64,000 bases of DNA from Pontibacter pudoricolor (GCF_010092985.1 NZ_CP048106.1:3566001-3630000); one strand, 5' to 3'; counted from the stretch's first letter, positions 46,466-56,968 are shown. The notes: generated by a model not told the origin, from the letters alone. Program-made: numbers and translations.

Positions 46466-46595
46466 GCTTTGGTGCCCTCACGGCCGGGAGGCCCCGTCTT
46501 CGGGCATCGCGCTGCTGCTTTCTTGCTACCCTCGTGCCTCGGGTTGCCTGACGGCACCGCAACAAAGCAAAGGCGCTCAACCCAAAGACTGCGAT
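46466..46595. repeat. 130-bp conserved intergenic repeat, copy 2
   Basis: Near-identical to 28976-29107, with a 2-bp indel in the CTCGTGCCTCGGG segment and a few substitutions. Flanking modules (AACCAAGCCTTTTCTT before, GCTTTACCGTGG after) are also shared. Confidence 0.75.
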
Positions 46596-46662
46596 CTTTC
46601 GATAGCTAGCTTTATAGTTATGAGAAGTTATAGTTGCATCGCTTTACCGTGGTTGTATTTCC

Positions 46663-46686
46663 GTAGGGACAGGTCGCGACCTGTCC
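46663..46686. repeat. REP-like palindrome, copy 3
   Basis: GTAG followed by the perfect palindrome GGACAGGTCGCGACCTGTCC, as at 29178-29201. Confidence 0.75.
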
Positions 46687-47653
46687 GATCTTGGTCTGTA
46701 ACTATAGAACTACAGAGGAGACTATAGCTAATTCAGATTTCTCCTTACGTCGAAATGACAGTTGGGCAAGCAGTAGCAGAAAAGTCCCCCTTTGAAGGGG
46801 GCAAGGGGGATGACAAACGGGAACTATAAAACTATAAAACCAACTATAACAACAACAGAAATTTGCCTCCTGGGAGGGGCAGGTTAAAACAGCAACTATA
46901 GAATTATAACTCAAACTATAGCGAAAGCTCGAAAGCTCCTTCCCCTGTTTTGGGGGTAGGGGCCCTCTTTTAAAGGGGAAGGCTGGGAAGGGGTAAAACG
47001 GAAACTATAGAACTATATCTCCAACTATAACTACAACAGAAATTCCCCTCTCGGGAGGGGCAGGGGTGGGTTAAAACCTTAACTATGGAACTACAACCTA
47101 AACTATAGCTAAAGGTCTTATCTTACTTCTGCCAGGATCCCTTCAGGATGACAGACAGAGAAGTAGCCCCAAAGCTCCCCGCTTTAGACAAGGAATGGAT
47201 AAAGGGTAACACAGTAACTATAGAACTCCAGCCTCAAACTATAGCAACAACAGAATCTCCCTCCAGGTAAGGATAGGAGAAAGAGGTAATGTCAACTATA
47301 AAATTCCAGCTTCACCAAAATATTTAAAAAATTTTATCTCTTCTGTCAAGACACAAATATTCTGATCTGCATTACCTCTCCTGCCCTCTTCACAAATTCA
47401 GGACCCTGTAAATTATAGGATTCTGATATTTATTTTAACGCAAGTGCATGGTGTGTTATAAATTTTGAGTTTTGTGTAATTTGTGTAAAAATATAATTTA
47501 TTTTATATATATGTCTTTCTTTATATATAAGTCTATAATTTTTTGAATTTAGCACAACATATTCGGATAATTTAAGTAAATGAAATTGTTCAATACGTAT
47601 AGTCAAATCTATATATATCTGATTCCGATAATATTTCATTTCAACATATCCAT

Positions 47654-50600
47654 ATGAATAAAATTTTACTGCTGATTTGTGCCATCTTATCTGTCGGCAT
47701 TACCCTTAGCTATGGACAGACACAAGATGTACTGGGCAATGCAAGTAGTTATGCAGTGCTCGCTTCCTCTCAGATCAACAACACCGGCCAGACAGGCGTT
47801 ACCGGAAACGTGGGTGTAAGCCCGGGTAGCACCATTAATGGAGAGTCGGGGCTTGTTGTGAAATCCGGCAAAATTGAAAAAAACACACCATCTGCTGTTA
47901 ATGCGGCTCAGGATGCCCTGGTTGCCTACAACGCTTTGTATGCCCGAACCCCCACTACTAGCATAGCTGGGAACCTGGGCGAAAGTGCTTTGCCTTTAGG
48001 GCCTGGTACTTACAAAATTTCAGGGGATGCCAGTTTTAAAGGCGTGCTTGCAGTGGATGGCCACGGAGATGTTAACTCCGTTTTCGTGTTTATAATAGAT
48101 GGTAACCTGCTTACGGATGCTCCGGCGGCAGGTGTACTGACTATGAACGGCGCGCAGCCAAGCAATATTTACTGGGTCGTAACAGGTGATGTAATCCTGG
48201 GAGGTTCTACTGGTTTCCAGGGGACGATACTCGCGCAGGGAGATATAACACTGGATGCCGGCGTGGTAGTCATTGGCAGGATAATGTCTTTAACAGGGCA
48301 GATTAACCTGACCTCAAATAACGTATTCCTGCCAAACGTAGTAGTTACCGACCTTGCCGTTACCAAAGAAGCGGCTGAAGGAAATTATACAGTAGGCTCA
48401 GAAGTAACTTATACTATAACAACTACTAATAAAGGTCCTGGTACGGCTACCGATGTACAAGTAAAAGAGAACATCCCGGCAGGACTTGAGTTCGTGCGTG
48501 TTGAGTCAATCTCAGATGGTACTTATAATGAGACTACCCATATCTGGAATATACCGACCCTTGTAAACACAGGCACGGCCACCCTTAAGCTGGTATTTAA
48601 AGTAACCGCATCAGGTGATATCAGAAATGGCGTTACAGTTGTCAGCAGAGACCCGGATCCGAACCCAGGCGATAACACGGAAGAAGAACCAATTGATGTA
48701 CCGGTGCCGGCTGCAAACCTTAGCATTACAAAGACAGCAAGCGGCGCACCTTATAAAGTAGGCGGATCAGTAACTTATACTATAGTTGCCAGCAACAGCG
48801 GGCCTTATGCGGCTGAAAATGTAGTGGTAACAGATGTGCTGCCAGTTGGCCTGCAATACCAGAGCCACACCGTAACAAAAGGTACTTACGATCCGACTAC
48901 AGGTATTTATGCAGTAGGAACGCTGGGCAAAGATGAAAGTGTAACACTGACTATAGTTGCCAAGATAGTAGCTGCCGGTAAAATTGTGAACGTGGCTACC
49001 ATTATGAATCCTACGCTACCAGACCCAACGCCAGGCGATAACACCGACGAAGAAACAATAGATGTTACCTGCGATGCTCCGACATTAACTATAACCGGCA
49101 ACGGTAACCTCTGCGCTGGTGAACAAATAAAATTTGAGATAACAGAAGTATTTGGTGCGACTTACGATTACACCTTACCTACAGGCTTTACAGAAGTATC
49201 CAGAACGGCTACAACTATAACTGTAAAAGCCGGCAACACTGGTGGTACACTGAAAGTGAAAGTTAAGGACCTGTGCGGAAATGAGTATACCGTAGTTAAA
49301 GACATCGTTGTAACAACAAAACCAGTTGTAACTATAAGCGGTCCGGCGCAGGTTTGTGCTAATTCAAAAGGACTAACCTACACTGTAGTTGGTGCCGGTG
49401 CAGGCGTAACCTACGAATGGAGCGTAACCGGCGGTATAACACTTACAAGTGAGCCAGGTGCTGCCACAGCAACTATAGATGCAGGCGCAACAGGTGGAAC
49501 AATCTCTGTAAAAGTTAAGAACAGCTGCTTTGAGAGCGATCCTGCTACTACAACTATAACTATACTTCCTTTACCTGAAAAACCAACACCACTGGCTGGT
49601 ACAAGCGAAGTATGTGCTGGTGATATCACGCCGACATATGAAATTTCTCCGGTTGCTGGCGCCACAGGCTATACCTGGACAGTACCAGCAGGCTGGGAAA
49701 TCACATCAGGTAAGAACACAACCAAGATAACAGTAAAAGCAGGCGCGACTTCAGGTAACGTAACGGTAACTGCCGATAACGAATGCGGAAGCAGCGAAGC
49801 AGCAACCTTTACGGTAACAGCCAGCGATGTGCCGGCAGCAGCAACTATAACCGGCAGCGCCGGAGCCTGTATCGGATCTCCGCTAACCTATAGTGTAACT
49901 CCTGTTGATGGTGCAACAGACTATAACTGGACAGTACCACAGGGTTGGACGATAGTAAGCGGAAACCACACGCCAACTATAGAAGTAACGGTAGGCGAAG
50001 CAACCGGCGATGTAACTGTAACGATAAGCAACAGCTGCGGTGAAGGTGCAACAGCAACGATGGCAGTAGCGCCAGCGGTTAAACCAGCCACACCAACTAT
50101 AACAGGCCCGGCAGAAACATGCGCAGGCAGCACAGGCAATGTGTATAGTGTAACAGCTGTAGAAGGTGCTACCAACTATGCCTGGACAGTGCCAACCGGC
50201 TGGACAATAACAGCAGGCGACAATACAAACACCATTACTGTAACGGCAGGCGATGCAGGCGGCCAGGTAACCGTGATCATAACCAATGCGTGCGGCGACA
50301 GCGATGCAGGCGTATTTGCAGCTGGCATAACCACACCGCCAACTTCGGCAGGACCGATAACCGATAACAGCTCGCTTTGCGAAGGCCTTTCTTACAGCAT
50401 TGCTGCAGTAGAAGGTGCTACAAGCTATACCTGGACGGTGCCTGCAGGCTGCACGATCATCTCTGGCCAGGGTACAACATCTATCAAAGTGAAAGCGGAT
50501 AACGCAAAGGTTACAGGAGACATAAAGGTGGTAGCTAATACAAACGGCTGCAGCAGCCCTGAATCTGTGATCGCGCTGGATATGTCGCTGGTTACCGGTG

Positions 50601-50860
50601 ACCTGAACTTCCCGAAAGCCTTCAGCCCGAACGGTGACGGCACAAACGATGCCTGGAAGATCACTAACCTGGAGAAATACAACGGCAACGAAGTGATGAT
50701 CTTTAACCGCTACGGTACGGAAGTTTACAAGCAGAAGAACTACCAGAACGACTGGACCGGAAAAGGACTGGAGCAAGGCACTTACTTCTATAAAGTGATC
50801 GTGAAGCAATGCGACGGTAAAGAGCAGGCGTTTACAGGTTATGTAACCATCTTCCGCTAA
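47654..50860 (+). CDS. T9SS type B cargo with DUF3494, DUF11 and PKD-like repeats
   Basis: Large surface or secreted protein of 1068 residues. Order of parts: signal peptide (1-21); DUF3494 ice-binding-like beta-helix (about 24-230; SYAVLASSQINNTGQTGVTGNVGVSPG to QGTILAQGDITLDAGVVVIGRI); two DUF11 domains (about 235-470; NYTVGSEVTYTITTTNKGPG and PYKVGGSVTYTIVASNSGPY); six PKD-like repeats of about 83 residues (about 473-975), each with C, W and a YxWTVPxGW core; and a C-terminal T9SS type B sorting domain (FPKAFSPNGDGTNDAWKI ... GTYFYKVI). It is exported by T9SS, most likely with the SprF-like protein encoded next. Ice binding is possible but not proven, since many DUF3494 proteins are adhesins. 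Confidence 0.92.
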   Translation: MNKILLLICAILSVGITLSYGQTQDVLGNASSYAVLASSQINNTGQTGVTGNVGVSPGSTINGESGLVVKSGKIEKNTPSAVNAAQDALVAYNALYARTPTTSIAGNLGESALPLGPGTYKISGDASFKGVLAVDGHGDVNSVFVFIIDGNLLTDAPAAGVLTMNGAQPSNIYWVVTGDVILGGSTGFQGTILAQGDITLDAGVVVIGRIMSLTGQINLTSNNVFLPNVVVTDLAVTKEAAEGNYTVGSEVTYTITTTNKGPGTATDVQVKENIPAGLEFVRVESISDGTYNETTHIWNIPTLVNTGTATLKLVFKVTASGDIRNGVTVVSRDPDPNPGDNTEEEPIDVPVPAANLSITKTASGAPYKVGGSVTYTIVASNSGPYAAENVVVTDVLPVGLQYQSHTVTKGTYDPTTGIYAVGTLGKDESVTLTIVAKIVAAGKIVNVATIMNPTLPDPTPGDNTDEETIDVTCDAPTLTITGNGNLCAGEQIKFEITEVFGATYDYTLPTGFTEVSRTATTITVKAGNTGGTLKVKVKDLCGNEYTVVKDIVVTTKPVVTISGPAQVCANSKGLTYTVVGAGAGVTYEWSVTGGITLTSEPGAATATIDAGATGGTISVKVKNSCFESDPATTTITILPLPEKPTPLAGTSEVCAGDITPTYEISPVAGATGYTWTVPAGWEITSGKNTTKITVKAGATSGNVTVTADNECGSSEAATFTVTASDVPAAATITGSAGACIGSPLTYSVTPVDGATDYNWTVPQGWTIVSGNHTPTIEVTVGEATGDVTVTISNSCGEGATATMAVAPAVKPATPTITGPAETCAGSTGNVYSVTAVEGATNYAWTVPTGWTITAGDNTNTITVTAGDAGGQVTVIITNACGDSDAGVFAAGITTPPTSAGPITDNSSLCEGLSYSIAAVEGATSYTWTVPAGCTIISGQGTTSIKVKADNAKVTGDIKVVANTNGCSSPESVIALDMSLVTGDLNFPKAFSPNGDGTNDAWKITNLEKYNGNEVMIFNRYGTEVYKQKNYQNDWTGKGLEQGTYFYKVIVKQCDGKEQAFTGYVTIFR

Positions 50861-50898
50861 GCATCAGGCCAACTCAAAAGGACAAAACATTTAAGAAA

Positions 50899-51834
50899 AT
50901 GAGAATAGTTTATACCCTGCTGGCCCTGCTTTTAGCCTTCTCGGCAAGCGCCCAGCAAAACCCACAGTACTCACAATACATCTTCAACAGTATGGGCATT
51001 AACCCTGCGTATACTGGCAGCAAGAATGTGCTCAACGTAAATGCCTTCCACCGCTCGCAGTGGACAGGCATTGATGGAGCGCCAACCACACAGGCGCTTA
51101 GCATAGACGGTATTTCGGCCAGCAACAAACTGGGGCTTGGCCTGGCAATAACCCGCGACCAGATCGGGGCGCAGTCTGCCATATCGGCGTATGCCAACAT
51201 TGCGGTAAAGTTGCCGGTAAGCGAAACGGGCGTATTTAGCCTGGGCCTGGCGCCGGGCCTGGTACAAACCAAAGTAGATGGTAACGAACTGGGCATTGAA
51301 AATGACCCTTCTATCCCTGCTGGCTCAGAAAGCAACATCCGTCCGGATATCAAGATCGGCGCTTACTTTCATACGCAGCGTTTTTATGCGGGCCTTTCGG
51401 CATCGGACCTGCTGCAGTACAAGGATATGGACAACATTGAGCCGGAGCGCCATTACTACTTTACAACAGGTTATGTGTTTGATGTAGGTCCTTTTGTAAA
51501 GCTGAAGCCAAGCATGCTTGTGAAAGAGGATTTTAACGCCCCGACAGCAGTAGACTTAAATGCCTTCGTATTGTTAGCCGACAGGTTATGGCTAGGCGGA
51601 TCGTACCGCACCAGCATGCAGCTGTTTAACGAGACTCCGGACAATAATAACATAAAAAACCGCACGGCCATCGCCTTTATCGGGGAACTGCAGATCCATA
51701 AGTCGCTACGGTTGGGTTATGCCTACGATAAGATGCTCAACGACCTGGATTCTTTTAACACACATGAAATATCGGTGGGGTATTACTTCTTCAGAAAGAC
51801 AGATACCAAAATGCTTACACCACAATACTTTTAA
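50899..51834 (+). CDS. PorP/SprF-family outer-membrane protein
   Basis: 311 residues: signal peptide (IVYTLLALLLAFSASA) then the family start QQNPQYSQYIFNSMGINPAYTGSKN and a 14-strand-like barrel ending ISVGYYFFRK. SprF-type proteins are needed for export or surface attachment of a type B CTD cargo, often the one encoded immediately upstream, as here (38 bp spacing). Confidence 0.92.
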   Translation: MRIVYTLLALLLAFSASAQQNPQYSQYIFNSMGINPAYTGSKNVLNVNAFHRSQWTGIDGAPTTQALSIDGISASNKLGLGLAITRDQIGAQSAISAYANIAVKLPVSETGVFSLGLAPGLVQTKVDGNELGIENDPSIPAGSESNIRPDIKIGAYFHTQRFYAGLSASDLLQYKDMDNIEPERHYYFTTGYVFDVGPFVKLKPSMLVKEDFNAPTAVDLNAFVLLADRLWLGGSYRTSMQLFNETPDNNNIKNRTAIAFIGELQIHKSLRLGYAYDKMLNDLDSFNTHEISVGYYFFRKTDTKMLTPQYF

Positions 51835-51852
51835 TCTATAGCCTGAAAGCAT

Positions 51853-53826
51853 ATGAACTATAAATCTACATCCTTATATCTAGTTGTAGCAGCCATGCTG
51901 AGCTTTGGCTCGGTGGCGCAGGCACAATCAGACCTCCGGAAGGCTAACAAGCATTTTGATAACTATGCCTATGCACTGGCACTGGAGAACTATAAATCAG
52001 CTATAGCAAAGCGCGAACCCAATGCCGAAACCACGCAGCGTATTGCAGATGCTTACCGCATGACGCGCCAGACGCACCAGGCCGAGCAATGGTATGCCAA
52101 AGCTGTGCAACTGCCGGGCAGCAACCCTATGAACCATTTTTATTATGCAGAAGCCCTTCGGAGCAACGGCAAATATGCCGAAGCCAGGGAAGAGTATATG
52201 AAATGGGGCGAAGCGATGCCTGAAAATGCTGAGAATGCACAGAAGCTAATTGCAGCTACTGATCAAACTATAAAGTGGATGCAGCAGGAACCAACTGCCG
52301 AATTACAGGCATTGGCCGGCGTAAATGTTGGTGGCTTTTCTGATTTCAGCCCGGCCCCGTTTGGCAAAGGCATCATCTTTACATCGGACAGGGGAATTTC
52401 TGCTGATGCAAAAGCAGATGTGTATGGCTGGACCGGTCGCCCTTACCTGCAACTTTTTACTGCTGAGCCCGATGCACAAGGCAACTGGGGAGCTCCCACC
52501 GCCCTGCAGGACGTGGTAAACTCACAGTACCATAACGCAACAGCGTCGGCCGCAAAAGATGGCCAGGTACTATATTTTACGAGAACGCATATGGTGCGCC
52601 AGCGCAGCAATGTAAACCCTGACCCTACCAGCTGGGTAAAAGAGGCCGAGAAGCCGGAGCACATTAACCGGCTGGAAATATTTTCGGCTGAGAAGGCAGA
52701 TGGCAACTGGAGCAACATTCAGCCATTTGCTTACAATAATGTTACTGAGTATTCAGTAGGTCATCCGGCGCTGTCGGCTGATGGGCAGATCCTCTACTTT
52801 GCCTCTGATATGCCCGGCAGCCTGGGTGACACTGATATTTTTTATACAACCCGCCAGGCCGATGGCACTTGGGGCACGCCTGTAAACGCAGGTGCAACTA
52901 TAAACACGCCGGGCCGAGAGAGCTTCCCGTATGTAGATGCCGACGGTAAACTATACTTTGCATCCGATGGGCATGCAGGTATGGGTGGCCTGGATATTTT
53001 TGCTGCCCTTGGCGAGCACGGCAACTGGGCTGGCGTGCGCAACATGGGTAACCCGATCAACTCACCAAAGAACGACTATGGCATTATGTTTACAGAGCCG
53101 GGCGAAAGCGGCATGTTATCATCTAACCGCGACTCCGACAACGGCACCGAAGACATCTATAGTTTTAAAGTGCTGAAGAAGCCGGTTGTGTTAGCCATTA
53201 CAACCTTAGAGCGCAAGCAGAACGAGAAAAAGAAGAACATAGAAGTGCCACTGCCACAGGTGAAAGTGGTGATTTCGCAGGAGAATAAAACTGACTCTGC
53301 TACGGTTATCTCTGATGAAAAAGGGAAATACTTTATGGACGGCTTTAAAGGCGCTAACTACTCGCTGCTAGGCACAAAAGACGGTTACCTTACCCAGCAG
53401 GCAGTTACCCAGATACCGGAGACAGCCGGCGATACCATACAAGTGGCGCTGGTGTTCGATAAGAATGAGCTGGACCGCGTGATCGTGCTGGAAAACATTT
53501 ACTACGACCTGGATAAGTGGGACATCAGACCGGATGCTGCTTTAGAACTTGACAAACTGGTAACAGTGCTTCAGAACAACCCGGAAATTAAAATAGAGAT
53601 GAGCTCGCACACCGACAGCCGCGAAAGCAAGAACTATAACCAGGTGCTTTCTGAGCGCAGAGCTAAAGCTGCTGTAGATTACCTGGTATCAAAAGGCATA
53701 GATCAACGTCGCCTGACAGCGAAAGGCTACGGTAAAACCCGACTTGTAAACGGCTGCGGCGATAATGTGGAGTGTTCGGAAGAGGAGCACCAGCAGAACC
53801 GCAGAACCGAGTTCAAGATAAAATAA
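51853..53826 (+). CDS. PorE-like OmpA protein (TPR, propeller, CRD, OmpA)
   Basis: 657 residues. Signal peptide (1-25), TPR region (about 30-150), a PD40-type beta-propeller (about 165-440; LYFASDMPGSLGDTDIFY, LYFASDGHAGMGGLDIF), a carboxypeptidase-like domain (about 460-545) and an OmpA peptidoglycan-binding domain (about 560-657; IYYDLDKWDIRPDAALELD, MSSHTDSRESKNYNQVLSERRAKAA). The same order is described for the T9SS accessory protein PorE. It follows the SprF-like gene by 18 bp, forming a three-gene operon that would tie the cargo to the cell wall. Confidence 0.9.
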   Translation: MNYKSTSLYLVVAAMLSFGSVAQAQSDLRKANKHFDNYAYALALENYKSAIAKREPNAETTQRIADAYRMTRQTHQAEQWYAKAVQLPGSNPMNHFYYAEALRSNGKYAEAREEYMKWGEAMPENAENAQKLIAATDQTIKWMQQEPTAELQALAGVNVGGFSDFSPAPFGKGIIFTSDRGISADAKADVYGWTGRPYLQLFTAEPDAQGNWGAPTALQDVVNSQYHNATASAAKDGQVLYFTRTHMVRQRSNVNPDPTSWVKEAEKPEHINRLEIFSAEKADGNWSNIQPFAYNNVTEYSVGHPALSADGQILYFASDMPGSLGDTDIFYTTRQADGTWGTPVNAGATINTPGRESFPYVDADGKLYFASDGHAGMGGLDIFAALGEHGNWAGVRNMGNPINSPKNDYGIMFTEPGESGMLSSNRDSDNGTEDIYSFKVLKKPVVLAITTLERKQNEKKKNIEVPLPQVKVVISQENKTDSATVISDEKGKYFMDGFKGANYSLLGTKDGYLTQQAVTQIPETAGDTIQVALVFDKNELDRVIVLENIYYDLDKWDIRPDAALELDKLVTVLQNNPEIKIEMSSHTDSRESKNYNQVLSERRAKAAVDYLVSKGIDQRRLTAKGYGKTRLVNGCGDNVECSEEEHQQNRRTEFKIK

Positions 53827-53880
53827 GAAACATCAATTGAATTGATATAAAAATCTCATTAGCTTTCATAGTTTGGAAAG

Positions 53881-53909
53881 GCTCCGCAGGTTCTGACGGA
53901 GCTTTTTTG
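53881..53909 (+). terminator. terminator after the T9SS operon
   Basis: GCTCCG (53881-53886) pairs with CGGAGC (53897-53902) over a 10-nt loop, followed by six Ts. Confidence 0.75.
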
Positions 53910-53992
53910 TTGCCCATAGTTGGCAAGCTATAGTTTAACTATAAACAATGTGCCCCGTTGCACGTTCTGAAATGAGTTTCTGTACCTACTCC

Positions 53993-56266
53993 ATGAAAAT
54001 ACTTCTGCTTTTAAACTTCATCCTGCTTGTTATCTGTCCGGCGACTATGGCCCAAACTATAGTGAAAGGTGTCGTCCGGAATGCACAAAGCCAGCAAACT
54101 ATACCAGGCGCTATAGTCAGAGCCAACACCAGCCAGGCTACGCAAACCGCTACAGATGGCAGCTATAGTTTAACAGTTCCGGCGCAGGCCACTAGTATCA
54201 TCGTTTCGCATGTTGGGTTTTTGCCTGATACCATCACCATACAACATGGGCAAACTATAGTTTACTATACCGAACTACAGCCCCATCAGAATATTTTAAA
54301 AGAAGTGCAGGTGCAGGGTTTTGAGACTAACCGACCCTTACTACAAACTGCTGGCGCCATCAGTATAGTTGATAGTGACGTGATACAAAGGTCGGATGAA
54401 AGTTCGTTGGTGAGGGCGGTGAACACAGTGCCGGGTGTGCGGATGGATGAACGTGCGCCGGCCAGCTACCGCATTTCGGTTCGGGGTAGTACGCTGCGCT
54501 CGCCTTACGGCATCCGGAATGTGAAACTATATTTTAACGGCATCCCGCTAAGCGAAGCAAACGGTACTTCGGCATTGAATGGATTAGACGCAGCAAGTAT
54601 CGGAACGATAGAAATTCTGAAAGGCCCAACGGCCAGCGTGTATGGCGCGGGAACAGGTGGTGCCGTGCTGCTGGAGCCAAAGCGTGCGCAGCTGGGTACA
54701 GCAATTGGAGCAGGCGTAACCATGGGGTCGTATGGGTTCAGGAAGTATGCCGCTACAGCCAGCGCAGGATCAGCTAAAAGCAATGTGCTGGTACAGTACA
54801 CGCATCAGCAATACGATGGTTACCGCGAACAATCTGCCTTCGATAGAAAAGTACTGCTCATCTCGCCGGAGTTTTATGTGTCTGATAAGCAAACGATAAC
54901 CTCACATATTATTTACTCTGATCTGTATTACGAACTGCCCGGCGGCATCACAAAAGAACAGTACGACCAGAACCCAAGGCAGGCACGTGGCGGCGAGTTC
55001 GGGAGTGTAAAGCAGCAAGCCGCCATGAACCAGGAAAGTATAAACATCGGCCTGAAGCAAAACTATCGTTTCACAGATAACTTCAGTAATTCAACGGCCA
55101 TCTATAGTTTGCACCGCTTCCGCGACCATCCGTTTAACACCGACTACGAACGCAACGCGAACCAGGAATATGGCGGACGCAGCAGCTTTACCTACAAAAC
55201 AACTATAGCTACATTACCGGCAACTTATACTTTCGGTGGCGAATTTCAGCGCGGTTTTGAGGCGGCCCGGACCTATGACAACAACGGGGGCGCCGTAGGT
55301 GCCCTGCGCACCGACGATGAAGTAACAGCTAAAACCGGTTTCATCTTCAGCCAGACAGAACTGGAGTTGCCATCTGATTTCATCTTTATCGCAGCCCTCA
55401 GCCTGAACGATACCCAATACGAGATCATACGACTGGCCCAGACACCAACAATAAACTATACCAAAGATTTTGAGGCCGTGCTTTCGCCAAGAGTTGCGTT
55501 GCTTAAGAGATTAACAGACCGGATTTCAGCCCATGCCAGTGTAAGCTCCGGCTTCTCGCCACCTACCGAAGAAGAAATTCTGACTTCGGATGGCACCTTA
55601 AACGAAGATCTGGAAGCGGAAAAAGGGACAAACTATGAAGTGGGAGTGCGCGGCTATAGTTTGCAGAACAGGCTGAGCTTTGATGTGGTCGGGTTTTACT
55701 TCAGGCTGAAAGAAACTATAGTTAGCCGGCAGGATGTATCGAGCGTGGCTGTTTTCCGGAATGTAGGCTCTACTTCGCAGAAAGGCATAGAAACCGCGCT
55801 AAACTATACCATAGTGGATGAACCTGCAAATGCAGTAAGCCTGTTTAAGATCTGGGCAAGCTACACCTACAACCACTTCCGGTTTAAAGAATATCAGCAG
55901 GACGAAGATGACTTTAGCGGCAATAAATTGACAGGCGTAGCGCCACACACGGCCACAGCCGGTTTAGATCTCACAACAAAGCCAGGGTTATATTTTAACG
56001 CAACAGCGAACTATACAGATGAGCTTCCGCTGAATGATGAGAATACAGTTTATGCCGACAGGTTTATAGTGGTGGGCGCAAAAGCCGGTTACCGAACAAC
56101 TATAGCCGGACAGCTGCAGCTGGATATTTTTGCCGGAGCTGATAACCTGACAGACGAAAAGTATAGCTTAGGAAATGACCTGAATGCCTTTGGCGGCCGC
56201 TTCTACCAGCCCGCCCCGGACCGTAACTATTTTGGCGGAATCAGGCTGAACTATAGTTTTAAATAA
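53993..56266 (+). CDS. TonB-dependent receptor with carboxypeptidase-like domain
   Basis: Outer-membrane active transporter, 757 residues from the ATG at 53993 (MKILLLLNFILLVICPATMAQ). A CarboxypepD_reg-like domain (about 22-110; KGVVRNAQSQQTIPGAIV ... IIVSHVGF) precedes the plug (RSDESSLVRAVNTVPGVRMDERAPASYRISVRGSTLRSPYGIRNVKLYFNGIPL) and a 22-strand barrel ending in F-K (NYSFK). FecA/CirA-type rather than SusC-type, as no SusD gene follows. Metal-siderophore or cofactor uptake is likely; the substrate is unknown. About ten CTATAG hexamers lie in the gene. Confidence 0.92.
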   Translation: MKILLLLNFILLVICPATMAQTIVKGVVRNAQSQQTIPGAIVRANTSQATQTATDGSYSLTVPAQATSIIVSHVGFLPDTITIQHGQTIVYYTELQPHQNILKEVQVQGFETNRPLLQTAGAISIVDSDVIQRSDESSLVRAVNTVPGVRMDERAPASYRISVRGSTLRSPYGIRNVKLYFNGIPLSEANGTSALNGLDAASIGTIEILKGPTASVYGAGTGGAVLLEPKRAQLGTAIGAGVTMGSYGFRKYAATASAGSAKSNVLVQYTHQQYDGYREQSAFDRKVLLISPEFYVSDKQTITSHIIYSDLYYELPGGITKEQYDQNPRQARGGEFGSVKQQAAMNQESINIGLKQNYRFTDNFSNSTAIYSLHRFRDHPFNTDYERNANQEYGGRSSFTYKTTIATLPATYTFGGEFQRGFEAARTYDNNGGAVGALRTDDEVTAKTGFIFSQTELELPSDFIFIAALSLNDTQYEIIRLAQTPTINYTKDFEAVLSPRVALLKRLTDRISAHASVSSGFSPPTEEEILTSDGTLNEDLEAEKGTNYEVGVRGYSLQNRLSFDVVGFYFRLKETIVSRQDVSSVAVFRNVGSTSQKGIETALNYTIVDEPANAVSLFKIWASYTYNHFRFKEYQQDEDDFSGNKLTGVAPHTATAGLDLTTKPGLYFNATANYTDELPLNDENTVYADRFIVVGAKAGYRTTIAGQLQLDIFAGADNLTDEKYSLGNDLNAFGGRFYQPAPDRNYFGGIRLNYSFK

Positions 56267-56268
56267 GG

Positions 56269-56883
56269 CTACTGCGTGCTTTCCGGTACAGGTGGGTACC
56301 GCGACATAATATTAGCAACTGCTTTGTTCAGGTCGTAGCCGCCCAGGGCAGTTGGGTCTATTCCTGCTTCGTACCAGCCGCGCCATACCAGCTTATTCGT
56401 GCTGGCTTCAACCAGGTCTATTAGTAAGGTGCCAGGTGGCAGGTCACGTACGCTTCTGTAAGCCGGCAGCCCCGATACACTATACCGGAACCTGTAGCCA
56501 TACCAGTAACTATAGCCGTAACCAAAGCCGGGTGCAAAAGCCATGTCCGCTTCCAGTTTCTGAGTAGCGGGCAACGCAATATCATAGGCAATGAGCAGGT
56601 CCGGAGATTCCTCTGCAGGCCGCATCCCTACTTTTACTAATTCACTTTCAATAGCTTGTTTTATCTGCTGATCCAGCAGTGGGTTGTAGGCGGGGCCGCT
56701 TCCTATAGTTGGGGTAGGGAGCTCTGCACTGTGCCAGGCGAAGGTCTGGTAAACTCTGAAGTTTGATGCGCTGTTGTAGCTGCTGTTTATGTCCGGCCCA
56801 ACTGTGCAACTGGTGAGCAGCAGTAAGAATAAGGCCGGTATCAGCCGCAGCTTAAAGTAGCATACTTTTGGTGCGTGGTACAT
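56269..56883 (-). CDS. DUF4136 lipoprotein
   Basis: 204 residues. Lipobox LLLTSC (Cys near 26) then DUF4136-type sequence: NFRVYQTFAWHS, LLDQQIKQAIESELVKVGMRPAEESPDLLIAYDI, and the C-terminal LPPGTLLIDLVEASTNKLVWRGWYEAGID. A Gly/Tyr-rich stretch (GFGYGYSYWYGYRFRY) lies in the middle. Convergent with the receptor gene, with only 2 bp between their stops. Role unknown. Confidence 0.85.
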   Translation of the reverse strand: MYHAPKVCYFKLRLIPALFLLLLTSCTVGPDINSSYNSASNFRVYQTFAWHSAELPTPTIGSGPAYNPLLDQQIKQAIESELVKVGMRPAEESPDLLIAYDIALPATQKLEADMAFAPGFGYGYSYWYGYRFRYSVSGLPAYRSVRDLPPGTLLIDLVEASTNKLVWRGWYEAGIDPTALGGYDLNKAVANIMSRYPPVPESTQ

Positions 56884-56968
56884 TGCTGTGAGGGTTGGTG
56901 GCGAATAATGTTACTATACGCACTACCCGGAGCAATGGCTGACAAAGGCCTGCAGCTTAAGGCGTTAA

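Larger units (their letters stand above)
46127..47653. repeat. 1.5-kb repeat island upstream of the T9SS cargo gene
   Basis: No credible gene. From 46195 to about 46765 it repeats the composite at 28.75-29.26 kb in the same order. Then come CCCCTTTGAAGGGGG, GAGGGGCAGG and CTTCCCCTG/GGGGAAGG modules between many CTATAG hexamers (46786-47300). From about 47330 to 47653 the sequence is strongly AT-rich and repeat-free, probably the promoter region of the cargo gene. Confidence 0.75.

Noticed and set aside
46127..47330. Degenerate insertion sequence in the large spacer
   Set aside because: No transposase-like frame or terminal inverted repeats of IS type; the region consists of short dispersed modules.
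49883..50809. A 308-codon open frame on the minus strand inside the T9SS cargo gene
   Set aside because: It is antisense to well-supported PKD-like repeats and the CTD; its composition (very rich in Cys, His, Arg and Tyr) is that of a shadow frame.
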